From Scenedesmus sp. ARA3 (Eukaryota; Chlorophyta; Chlorophyceae; Sphaeropleales; Scenedesmaceae): DNA of 64,000 nucleotides. A model generated the notes under the pieces. The model did not search any database. It was not told the DNA's origin and saw only the letters and a list, made by a program, of their open reading frames with translations. Positions 35,365-45,096 of the stretch are shown here, piece by piece (the first letter of the stretch is position 1; every line of letters starts with the position of its first letter). The position numbers were made by a program, and so were the translations under genes. The stretch is from the NCBI GenBank assembly GCA_004335835.1, contig RWJK01001769.1, positions 1 to 64,000 of the forward strand. The letters run 5' to 3'.

Positions 35365-35416
<52 letters not shown>

Positions 35417-35796
35417 CGGCAGATGTCAGTGATGGCTGAGTGGTGCTGTTGCGGCAGGGAGATGTGCGCCTGTGGGCCAGCTTGCGACTGGCAGCTGAGC
35501 GGCGTGCTGATTGCAGGAGGTGCACAGTGACTCACTGCTGTGATGTTCTGCCTTGCAAGCAAGCTGCAGCAGAGGGCTGCTGTTCTACACAGGCAATCAG
35601 CTTGCAGGTGCTGCACAGTGACTCACTACTTACTGCTGTGATGCTGTGCCTCGTGAGCTGCAGCACTCTGCGGTGATTGTGCTTGTAATCAGCACCCATG
35701 GAGGCCTGCTGTGGCCTGCCTGGTGCAACGACGATGCTGCTTGGTGCTGCTGATGTTTGCACCGCTTCAGCAGGGCCACCCACGTGCTGCTGCTTG

Positions 35797-35855
<59 letters not shown>

Positions 35856-37084
35856 GTCCCGCTGCTGCTGCTGCTGCTGCCGCAGGGGCAACCACGTGCT
35901 GACGCTGCCCGAGGTGCAGCAGCGCGCCGCCTACGCGCAGCAGCAGGCAGCCGGCAGCCAGTTTGGCATCATGCTGTGGTCCCTGCAGCTGTCAACAGGC
36001 TGCCCCAACCCCCGGCAGATCATGCAGGCCGCCTGCAGTGTGTATGGCATGGCCGGATGTGAGGCAGACTTGCCGTTTAGCCGGCAGAGGATCTGCGGCA
36101 ACTCAAGCCAGGCTGGCAGCAGCCCGCAGCCCGGCTGTCCTGGCGGCACGGCTGCCTCTGGCTGCGGGGCCTGGCAAGGCCTAGGCATCTGCTGCCCAGC
36201 AGGTGCGTGTGCATGTGGCTGTGCTAGTGCATGAGTTTCTTCGTCCACCAGCAGTGCACTTCCCATGGTAGGGCCTGACATTGTCTCTGCAAGTATGCAT
36301 TGTGCTGACCATGAGGTGTGTGTGCATGTGGCTGTGCAACTGCTTGAGTTGGTTTGTTCTTCAGCAGCAGCTTACTTGCTGTGGCAGGGCTTGCTGCTTA
36401 CGGCATGTGTGCATTGTGCACTGGGTGCGCTGCATGGTGCAAAGTGCATGCTGCTTTGGGGCACATGCTGATGCCATGGCGAGACCTGTGCAGTTTCCAC
36501 GTTCTGCTGCTCACACTGCATGCTGCAACTCCGCTGCTGCCATGCAGGCCAATGCTGCAGCATGTACGGGTGAGTTGCATGAAACCTGGGGGATGCTGTG
36601 CCAGCTGGGTGTGCCTGACAGCGCAGCGTGATTCTGGCCGAGTTGTTGTGCTTGTGCAGATTGCAAATCATGCTGCCAACATCAATGTTTGTCTAAGAGG
36701 CTGTCATTGCTCTAATAGCAGTCTTGGCGCAGCTAGGAGGAGCTGCGGCGGTTGAGCGACCCTCACCTCAACCTACTACTGTTTTCATGTTGCTCTTCCT
36801 GCTGCTGCCCCTGCTGCTGCTGCTGCTGCTGCTGCACCAGGTTCTGTGGCACGGGCTCCTCCTACTGTGACGCCAGCCTCGGCTGCCAGGCCGGCTTTGG
36901 CAGCTGCAGCGGCACACCCCTGCCAGCAGGCTGCGCAGGCATCAACCCTAACGGCCGCTGCGGCAGCAGCCAGGGCGGCTTCTGCTGCTCCACTGGGAGC
37001 TGCTGCTCAGCCGGAGGCTGGTGTGGCAGCAACGCTGACCACTGCGGCACCGGATGCCAGCAGGGCTACGGCAAATGCAACTGA
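29152..37084 (+). CDS. Secreted GH18 chitinase with CBM14-like and four hevein (CBM18) modules
   Basis: Ten exons: 29152-29625, 29892-30142, 30726-30893, 31554-31609, 32377-32646, 33531-33818, 35245-35353, 35886-36202, 36548-36569, 36841-37084; 2199 nt, 732 aa. Order: signal peptide (MQVVLVLLIAATAHWIQPAA), a six-Cys peritrophin/CBM14-like module, two hevein-like modules (CCRAGQCCSLYGICGWTPGHC; the second ending CCSAASICGNSPAHC), a Pro/Ser linker of SPSP type, a GH18 barrel, then two more hevein modules (QCCSMYGFCGTGSSYC and GSCCSAGGWCGSNADHC). GH18 hallmarks are LVGYYESW, VLLSVGGSDF, the catalytic DGVDIDYE built across an intron (Glu is the acid/base) and FGIMLWSLQ. It should hydrolyse chitin outside the cell or in the wall. 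The barrel is compact (~260 aa). A 50-N gap lies in intron 6 and does not touch an exon. Confidence 0.93.
30475..30620 (+). repeat. Second copy of the chitinase Pro/Ser-linker exon, probably a dead exon
   Basis: TTTGCAG|GCCCAGCCCCAGCC at 30475 duplicates the start of the used exon at 30726, 251 bases downstream, and keeps the acceptor. Read in the phase needed by exon 2 it reaches a TGA after PSPGPML and never reaches the GYYE start of the GH18 barrel, so I take the 30726 copy as the coding one. Confidence 0.8.
31030..31175 (+). repeat. Copies of chitinase exon 3 3' end and donor
   Basis: TATGAGAG|GTGAG (original 30886-30898) recurs at about 31045-31057 and 31158-31170, with similar flanks (GCTGCTGGTGGA / GGGCCGCTGT). 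Confidence 0.7.
31425..31885 (+). repeat. Copies of both edges of chitinase exon 4
   Basis: The acceptor CAACAGCTGGAGTGAxCCGGG occurs at 31428-31450 and at the real 31548-31570. The donor side ATGGACCTCTCCAAACTGCCAG|GTGGG (real, ends 31609) recurs at about 31718-31758, with internal triplication of CTTTCCAAAA, and at 31847-31882. Confidence 0.88.
32600..33150 (+). repeat. Four copies of chitinase exon 5 3' end with CAG tracts after the donor
   Basis: GCAGTGCCTGGCxGCxxTGG...GGGCTGGATG ends at the used donor (32646) and near 32800, 32943 and 33100. Each copy is followed immediately by GAGCAGCAACAGCAG or GAGAAGCAACAGCAG, i.e. a CAG microsatellite. The donor GTGAG survives in the third copy and is mutated to ATGAG in the second and fourth. 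Confidence 0.92.
33770..34500 (+). repeat. Five copies of chitinase exon 6 3' end and donor
   Basis: CAGCAGGGCAGGCxCTGGAC...ATCATGGCCTACCTCATAG|GTA (used, ends 33818) recurs ending near 34045, 34218, 34358 and 34488. The fourth reads CATAGATAAG, losing the GT. Spacers share GATGCAGCTGCTGCACxCAT. Confidence 0.92.
33897..33946. other. Assembly gap, 50 N
   Basis: A run of 50 N in chitinase intron 6. The ~41 bases on the left (GCTGCTGCACCCATTGTGCC...CACTGCTGC) are repeated exactly on the right, which suggests two contig ends that overlap. Confidence 0.99.
35362..35417 (+). repeat. CTG microsatellite after the chitinase exon 7 donor
   Basis: About 17 uninterrupted CTG units start eight bases after the donor at 35353/35354. 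A second long tract at 35798-35880 ends at the next acceptor (35885). Confidence 0.95.
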
Positions 37085-40000
37085 TGCGTGCATTGGGACA
37101 GATGTGAGGGGCGCTGCGCCCCGGCTGCTTCCGTCTGTATGTGTTGCTGCAAGGCAGCCTTGCCAGCTTCGCATCAATGATTCACCGTCTGGCTGCTTCC
37201 CTTCCATCAAGTCCTCGTGGCTTCGAGCTTCGCAGTTTCACTTGTGGTTGTGCCCCTGCTCGAGGTCACTCTGGTAGCAGGCACTGTGTTCACAAAGTGA
37301 TGGTGTATGCTGCAATCATGCCTGTCACGTGACAGTCAACGCCCACTGAGGATGTGCGCTGTACACAGACACTGCATTGATTAAAATCGCACTGTTTTGG
37401 CCCGGTGCCTGTTTTCCCCCTACTATGATGCATTGTTGGAGCTGCGTTTGTCTTTCCTTTCAGCAAAGCGACCCACACTTCTTCAATGCGTCGCATTCAG
37501 CATTGTTATGTTGCATGCTGTGCACGTCGATGCATAGCAGACTAGGTTTGCTCTTCCTTCATCACCATTTTCAAGTGGCAGTGTTGTTGTAGTTGCATGT
37601 TTACGCAATTGTCAAGTTTGGTTATTGCCCCGGGTCAGTCGCTTGCTGCTAGCAGCGCTGCCTGCATGCAGCACATGGTTGCTCCCATCCCCATCTGGCT
37701 CGTGGCTACTTGATACTGGTCTCGCTAAAGCACGCCAACATGGCAATGGTTCCCTCTGCTGGCGGATGCCATCTTCACTGACAAATGTACTTGCAAGTGT
37801 GGCCCCTTTTGTGGGCCCAGTTTTGTCACGGCGCAATCTTGCCTGCGCCAGCAAGTTTCCATGATACCCCACTGATGACAGCCATACCTTCACAAGGTGT
37901 CTCATGCCTGCCGCTTGACCTACATTTATCTCTCTGAGTAGCTAATCATCCATGAGATGCCATGATCAGGAGATCAACCACGCGTCTGTGAAATGCCAAT
38001 CCTTCGTAAATCCTTGCTTGTCACTGACTAGTGCTGTGGTGTTGGGCTTTGCTTTTTGCCATTCATTACAAAGAGCGCCGGCTGCTGAGCTCAGCTGTGG
38101 TTTGAAAGGCATCAGTGTGCTGGTGGTATTCTTGGTACAGCAGCTGCACCTGCGGGTGCAGCAGGTGCAGCAGCCACAAACACCAGGTTAGGGTGGGTTT
38201 TGGAGATTGCCCAATGCGCCGGTCATTGGCCCCAACAGGGGATGTGTCCCCTTCATGTAACACACAAATCGTGACCACGTGCAGCACTGGGTTTTGTTAC
38301 CTGATGGCTTCAAAAACCACACCGTCTGCCCACGCTCAAACACAGCGTTGCAACATGTCTTCTTTTTCACCCACTATACTGTATACAGTACGTACTGCTG
38401 CCAACTCATGGCATAACCGTAAATTTCAGCTGCAACTGTTACGCTGACTCAGCATAACACTGTCATGAACAGCTGTACCCAGTGGTGCACTGCCTCAGGC
38501 TGACAGTTGGCAGCACTGCCTGGCAGGCGTACACACAGGAAGCTCTGATGCCGTTTCCTGTACTCAATCACAACATGCTGTAGCTGCAGCACTGCTACAG
38601 TAGCAGTGCACACAATGAAACTGACAGAAGTATGTTATGATACATGTAGTAATTGACGCTGTGTGTAACCTGGCCATTCAACCGCTCCCAAAAGAGAAGG
38701 CTGAGGCACAAGCAAGCCATCACAAGCCAACAGTGTAACTAGACCACTGACAGGCGATGCAAGCGCAGTGTATCACTGGCAGCAAAGCTGCAGCCGGCAT
38801 GCGTTGACCTGGGACATGTCCAACAAACCGTTGCTGCAGCTAGGTGCAGCCAGCATGCGTTGACCTGGAACTTGGCCAACACACCGTGGCTGCAGCTTGG
38901 TGCAGCCAGCATGCGCTAACCTGGGACATGGCCAACAAACCGTGGCTGCAGCTAGGTGCAGCCAGCATGCGGTGACCTGGGACATGGCCAACAAACCGTG
39001 GCTGCAGCTAGGTGCAGCCAGCATGCGTTGACCTGGGACATGGCCAACAAACCGTGGCTGCAGCTTGGTGCAGCCAGCATCCATTCATGTCCAACAATTC
39101 GTAGCTGCAGCTTGGTGCAGCCAGCATCCGTTCATGTCAAACAATTCGTAGCTGCAGCTTGGTGCAGCCAGCATCCGTTCATGTCAAACAATCCGCAGCT
39201 GCAGCTTGGTGCAGCCAGCATGCATTCATGTCCAACAATCCGCAGCTGCAGCTTGGTGCAGCCAGCATGCGTTGACCTGGGACATGTCAAACAAACCATG
39301 GCTGCAGCTAGGTACAGCCAGCATCCGTTCATGGCCAACAATCCGCAGCTGCAGCTTGGGGCAGCCAGCATTCATTCATGTCCAACAATCCGTAGCTGCA
39401 GCTTGGTGCAGCCAGCATCCATTGACCTGGAACATGTCCAACAAACTGTGGCTGCAGCTTGGTGCAGCCAGCATCCGTTCATGTCCAACAAACCGTGGCT
39501 GCAGCTTGGTGCAGCCAGCATGCATAGACTTCAAACACGCACCACAGCGGCCCTTGGCAAGTGCCGACAGTTTTGCTCAGGCCAGGTCTGGATGCTGCAG
39601 TCAGGAACCAGCCATGCCAACATGCGCATGCGTGTCAGACACTAGTGAGAGTCAGAAACTAGCTGTAACACCAGCCATCACAACAAAGCTCGATGAATGA
39701 AATGTGGTGGCATCAGCACAGGGCCACAGCTGGTCCATGCGTGCCTGCATGCGTTACAGGCTCAAGCTATCAGCAGCAGCAGCTGGTGCCCCACTAACCC
39801 ACTAAGCCTTGCCAGCCTGCAGCAGTCCGCAGCATGCGGAGTGATACAGGTGGTTCTGGACGCTGGTGAACAACAAAGTAGCACATGCATACCTAAACAA
39901 CATACCTAAAAGACATACCTAAACAACACATCTATAACATGCAGCTGCTGGGAAATGTACAGCTGCTTTGGCCAGCATCTGCAGACTCTAGGGAAGTGTA

Positions 40001-42572
40001 GCAGGCCTGCTGCTGCGTGCCACTGTCCCTTCAATGTTTCAAATCACACTCGACAGTTGCCGACAGATGAGCTGCACTGTGCGCGCTGGGTCTGCAACCA
40101 CACATTGGCAGACTCGACACGAGGACCAATGCACGTGCCAAGCAAAACTCCAATCACTCACGCCAGGCAATACAGCCACAAGCCAGCCTTATGCACAGCT
40201 TGCGCTTGGCCTGTAGTGCTTCAGCTCCACTGCTATCGCTGCTGACATGAATAACAAATTGCATCAGGCCAGGGGGCTGGCTGATGCTTGCCAGCGTGTG
40301 ATGCAACACACTGGACGCTGTTGGCGCAATGCACGGAGATGTTCACTGGCCGGTATGCATTGCAGGACAGTGTTGGCCAGAGGCACTGTTCTCTCAGGTG
40401 CCAAACAGCACGAGCGCCGGCAGCTGCCGGCAGGATGCTTCAAGTAACAGCATGCCAGCATGCATCGCAAGGAAAGGATGCAGCCTGGGTGCTGTCTCCC
40501 ACAACAATGATGCATATTATGCAACCAGCTGCAGCTCAAGCAGAGCATTGGCAGCGTGCACTGTGTGGCAAGCTGTGCTATGTTGTGCCGCGTCCCTTCA
40601 AGAGATGCAAGCAGTGCAAAGAGCCAATGCTGGCACAGCCACTATGCCAGAATCATGCCAGCATGCAAATCTTCGAACAGCCTTCAGGGTGCTGCCGTTT
40701 CGACGTCACAAGCAATGCAATCTGCTGCAGACTCAAAGTCAGAGCATCGCCAGATGGCACCATGCGATGATCAGGTGCTGGTGCACTGCTCAGTGACCAG
40801 TTTTCACAGCTCTACTGAGCGGCTGTTGTAGCTGCTGCCAGGGCTCGAGCACAAGGGGCTGCTGCCACGGTTCGAGCACACGGTGCTACTCAGCAGCACA
40901 AGCAGTGCAAAGAACAACGTGCACCTGAAGCAACATAAATCATGCAGCCTGCAAGTGGGGCAGCGTAGCACGCACGCAGCATGCATAACATCCGGCAGAA
41001 TCAATTTGCTGTAGCTGCATGCATTGCGCACTGCTGCCAGCTGGCCAGAGCGCCAGCAACAGCAGCACGGCCCAGCCAACACACACCAAACAATCGGCAG
41101 CATCTGCAAGCTCGGATCGCTGGCGCAGCATGTTCGGCACCTCTTTGATACAGCTACTGCTGTCCTGCAAGCATGGGGGGTTCACCACCACGTTTAGCAC
41201 CACCACCAACTTCTGTGTTCTGCCACCAACATTGATGCTTCCATCTTCAACACGACACACAGCACAGCAGCATCATTCTGTGCTTCAGACCCCACCGGCA
41301 GTCCAGGGAGTCATCTCCTTCTGCTTTCTGACCACCATCCGCCCTGGTGCAGACAGATTGATGCATGCATAGTGTCACCAGCTGTCTGATTTGAGTTTAA
41401 CCCGACACCAGTGAGAGGCAGCCAGGCAAGTTGTGCAGCACTGATGTTCCTGGCTGCAGCTGCTGCTGTTCACACACACAGACCTTCAACCACACGCTGC
41501 TTGCGTTACTACTATGCAGCTTGACCGAATGACGCATCACCAACAGATGCAACTGCACAACACCTTGTTATGATACGGTGCGTCGCTGATGCATATCTGT
41601 CAATCTCTTTGGCTGCCTTGTACGATAATCCACCGCCACATCAACAAATTTGCACTGCCAGTGACGCAAATCATGCTGTCCCAGCTGTTTCGGCTGGGGC
41701 ATCAGCAGCTGCTGTTTTGTCATGCCCTGCCAGCTGTGACAGCATCAACGCAGCAAAGGTGTGTGAAAACTACGCCTGCCGGAACCAACTCTTCTGCTTC
41801 TGAACCCAGCCTGGCCCAACCTGGACACCACGCACCAACTATCGTCAGCGCGGATACTCTTCACTGACATGAGCACACACAAGGACACCGCAGCACAATG
41901 CTTCCATTGAGCGCCATTTCAAGTGGAGTATTGGCACTGCACATCCAACATGCCCAACCGGCATTTCAAGCCAGCGCTGACGCAAGGAAACACAATGCAA
42001 GAGACCTTCGTATACACACACCCCTTGCACACTGAAGTAGTAATCACACAGCGCCGCTAACATCACCAACTGCCTAGCACTGCAGGGCCAAATCCGCACC
42101 ACTCGACAAAGCATGCCAAGCATACAACAGCAACAGCCTGCACTGCGGAGCTGCAGTAGCCAGCCAGCAGCAGTGTAGCGCAGGCAACCGCAGTTTCATC
42201 AGATACGACTCCAGCCAACCACTATGCATACAACACGGGTAATGTGGCAGCAGTCAAACACATCACGCTGACACACACCCTAGAGTAACCTGGCCGCTAA
42301 TTGGACAAGCTTGCTGCCGGAACTTCTGTGTGACGGCTGCCAAGCAACAATAGCCACGAATGATTGTGGCACCGTCAACAACTGTAGAGACTGTGTCTAA
42401 TGCATTGCTACCATTCTTCCGCCAACAGCCGACAGCGCAGAGCTGCCGCCATGCACAGACACTCTGCTGGCGCTGCCGGCGATGCAGCTGCTGCCAGAGC
42501 TGCAGCAAGCTGCGCAGCATTCTGCATGTTGGCAGCAGCAGCATCCAGGTACTCCCCCCTCCGAAAGCTGCA
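37085..42572. other. Long region without a recognised gene
   Basis: I see the chitinase 3' region first, then no ORF or exon chain that resembles a known family. The only strong structure is the 38.8-39.5 kb minisatellite. The remainder (39550-42570) is mixed sequence with many CA/TG-rich words and no splice-consistent coding runs that I can support. Confidence 0.45.
38785..39530. repeat. Minisatellite of about 14 units in two length classes
   Basis: Units share CTGCAGCT(A/T)GGTGCAGCCAGCAT. A longer class (~56 bases) adds GCGTTGACCTGGGACATGGC and CAACAAACCGTGG; a shorter class (~46 bases) adds CCGTTCATGTCCAACAATCC. The long class dominates at 38785-39060 and the short class at 39060-39410, with mixing at both ends. 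A lone relative of the unit lies at 22745-22780. Confidence 0.93.
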
Positions 42573-43355
42573 TCAAGCCGCAGCTGCAGACGGTGCTGCG
42601 GCGGCGGCGGCTGCTGCTGCGGCTGCTGCTGCTGCACGGTGCGCCTGGATCACATGCACAACAGCCGTCCACGCAGCATGGGCGGATAGCACTGCAGGGT
42701 ACACATACTCCGGCCAGGCGACGCCCTGCGCCATGAGTGCTGTCAAGGAGATCGCCAGTTCAACTCCTGCTGCCCGCACGGCGGCCGCAGCATCGAGCAC
42801 GTTGGCGAGCCACATGGGCCCATCATCCTCCCCAGCTGCCTGAGTGGCAGCAGAGATTGCAGTGAACACCAGTGCCGCCGCGTCTGCTGGGCTCAGCGCC
42901 GCCAGAGGCTGCTGCTGGTTCTGGGCGGGCTCGGCCTGCTCCTCCTTGGGTGCCTCATCCTGCAGCAGCAGCAGCAGCAGAAGCAGCGAAGCTAGTCAGC
43001 ACATGAAACAGCAAGAGTCATTTGCAAAGGTGCACATGCCAGCAGCTTGGTGCAGAGCTGCGTATTCTGCGCCACTGCGAGCCTACGAACCAGCACTGCA
43101 CAGTTCCTGCATGCTGCCAGGGCTCACCTGCTCCGCAGTCTCTTCGCTTGCCAGGTCGCTCTGCTTGCGCTGCTTGCCGCAGCGGTCGCACAGCAGCGCA
43201 GCCTCTGCTGCCCGCTTGCCCAGGCCCTGCTGCACCACCAGGCCAGCAGCGTGCGGCTGTGCTGCTGGGCCTGCAGCTGTGGGGCCCTGAGGCTGCAGCT
43301 GGTTGGAAAGCTCTGGGGCTTGAGCTGCCATGGATGCTGATGTCGCTGGAGTCAT
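42573..43355 (-). CDS. Unknown Ala-rich protein, two exons, 5' end uncertain
   Basis: I do not recognise this. Exon 43128-43355 ends at a good donor (GAGCAG|GTGAGC) and joins in phase to 42573-42959, whose acceptor follows a CTG tract; 204 aa with a TGA stop. The first exon has CDRCGKQRKQSDLASEE, the second a non-repetitive helical stretch (FTAISAATQAAGEDDGPMWL, VAWPEYVYPAVLSAHAAW) and then a poly-Ala run. The frame is open upstream of the chosen ATG to about 43540, where it reads YKCFQQCQLATEGSKDNN, so a 5' exon is likely and the start is a guess. A CxxC-like pair in that extension is suggestive of zinc binding but matches no family I can defend. Confidence 0.5.
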
Positions 43356-44080
43356 AGCAGCGAGGTTGAAGGCTTGCTGGGGTCGTAGTGCAGTGGCTTG
43401 TGCTGCACGCTGCTGCGCTGGTGCGTCGAGGGCAAGCTGTGCTGGCAAGGCTGAGACAACAATGACGTTGTTGTCTTTAGATCCTTCTGTGGCTAGCTGG
43501 CATTGCTGGAAACACTTGTAGGCAGGGAGCGACGTCCTCCGTTGTTAGCAGTGGTGGTTGTGGCAGATCCAGCTCCTGCTGCTCCTGTTGCCCCTTTGGC
43601 ATGCAAGAGGATCACAGAAACAGCAAAAGGAGTTGAATTTGGGTGTAGTTGCGGGTACGCGACGCGGTGTAAGCTGCTGCATCAGCTTGCCTTATAGCAG
43701 CAAAGTTGAATTGTGCACATGAGGCCTGCTCACGATATTGGGGCAAGCTATTCGAATGCTTAATGGTTGCTCGTAACTTTATCTACAAAGCATCACCTGG
43801 AAGTGCGTTGACAGTTGCGTGCAAAGTTCTGTTGAAGTGAATCTTGCAATTGCTTGAAGAGAAAGCAAATCACGCCTGATTAGACTGTTTCAAGGAACGA
43901 TACAATAATCATTTGCCGTCTCTCGACAGAAGCAGTGCTTCTTGAAGCACTCGGCACCGCACCAATACCCTCGGCCCTCAAACCACCGTGACGGTCACAC
44001 TGACCCGCTCTGTCAATGCGTAGGAAAGGGGTAAAGGGCGGTTTAGGCGGAGAAATGGTTGACACACTCAATGACTGGTG

Positions 44081-44106
44081 ACCCCTGAGGGGTACCCCTC
44101 AGGGGT
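44081..44106. repeat. Perfect 26-bp palindrome
   Basis: ACCCCTGAGGGGT followed directly by its exact reverse complement ACCCCTCAGGGGT. Each half can also nearly fold on itself (CCCCTGAGGGG), so a cruciform or two small hairpins are possible. Confidence 0.9.
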
Positions 44107-44346
44107 GGGTCCAGTGTAGTCCAGAAAGTGATCCAAACAGACATCACAGACCCTAACAGTCTGAAGTCTCAACAAGCCCCAACTATTCAGACTGCGAAGC
44201 AGTGCTCAACCGGAAGTAAACCAGTCAGCGTCTCACAATCATCTCGATCCTTGAAGCCAGCCACTGTCACAGCAATTACATTGGCCACAGATGCACGCAG
44301 CTTCCGTCAAACATCACAATCATCGAAGCCAAGCAGGAGCCGGGCA

Positions 44347-44351
44347 TTACA
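44347..44351 (-). terminator. TGTAA poly(A) signal candidate for the TTLL gene
   Basis: TTACA on the plus strand is TGTAA on the minus strand, 70 bases past the TTLL stop. TGTAA is the usual green-algal polyadenylation signal. The word is short, so this is only suggestive. Confidence 0.45.
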
Positions 44352-44420
44352 GGCTGTCACAGTGTGACTCTCCGAACACATGCACACTGTGCAACCTGGC
44401 AGGTTGGACGTGCCCGTGCC

Positions 44421-45002
44421 CTAAGCCTCCTCTGCTGCCGCATTGCCGTGGCTGGCAACAACCTCTGACAGCCTCAGCCTGCCCAGCAGCCCGCCAGTGC
44501 TGCAATGCCGCAGCAGCTGCCGCTGGCCTGCTGCAGCTGCACGAATGCCGCTGCCCAGCACCACTGCACCAGCCAAGCCATGTGCTGCAGCTGCCGCATT
44601 CATACTGTTGCCTGGCGCCGCCAGCATCTGTGTACCACTGCGGGCTGCCTGCCGTCCCTCAGTCGGTTGCAACTCAAGCTGCCCTGCTGCTCCCTTGCTG
44701 CGGCTGCGCTGCATACCCGTTGGTCCCTGGCTGGATACGACTGGCACAGCACAGCTGTCAAGAGATGCTCCTTGAGCTCCTGCTGCAGCGCCCCTGCCGG
44801 CCCCACCATGGCAGGCTCGGCACTGCAGCAGCAAGCTGTTGATGTAGGCGCTGCTGCTGGTAGTTGTGTCAAGTGCATCCGTCTTGTTGCTAGCCTGCGC
44901 TGCCTGCCTGCCGCCCAGCAGCTCACTGCTGCCTTGGAAGCTGCTGAAGCGCGCCAGTAGCGCTGATCGGCCCACACTTGCCCCGCCTGCTGCCATGCTG
45001 CA

Positions 45003-45096
<94 letters not shown>

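Larger units (their letters stand above)
43356..44420. other. Intergenic with a 26-bp palindrome
   Basis: This lies between the start of the small unknown gene and the stop of the TTLL gene. Composition changes to less CAG-rich sequence at 43700-44400. It contains the perfect palindrome at 44081-44106 and the TTLL poly(A) signal candidate at 44347-44351. Confidence 0.5.

Noticed and set aside
38785..39530. CRISPR-like regular repeats
   Set aside because: Units abut without unique spacers of constant length, the host is eukaryotic and there are no cas genes; it is a minisatellite.
43480..43545. SBP-box or zinc-finger assignment for the unknown gene at 42573-43355
   Set aside because: KCFQQC and CDRCGKQ look like fragments of Cys motifs, but the His/Cys spacing of the SBP box is not present and the 5' exon structure is unresolved.
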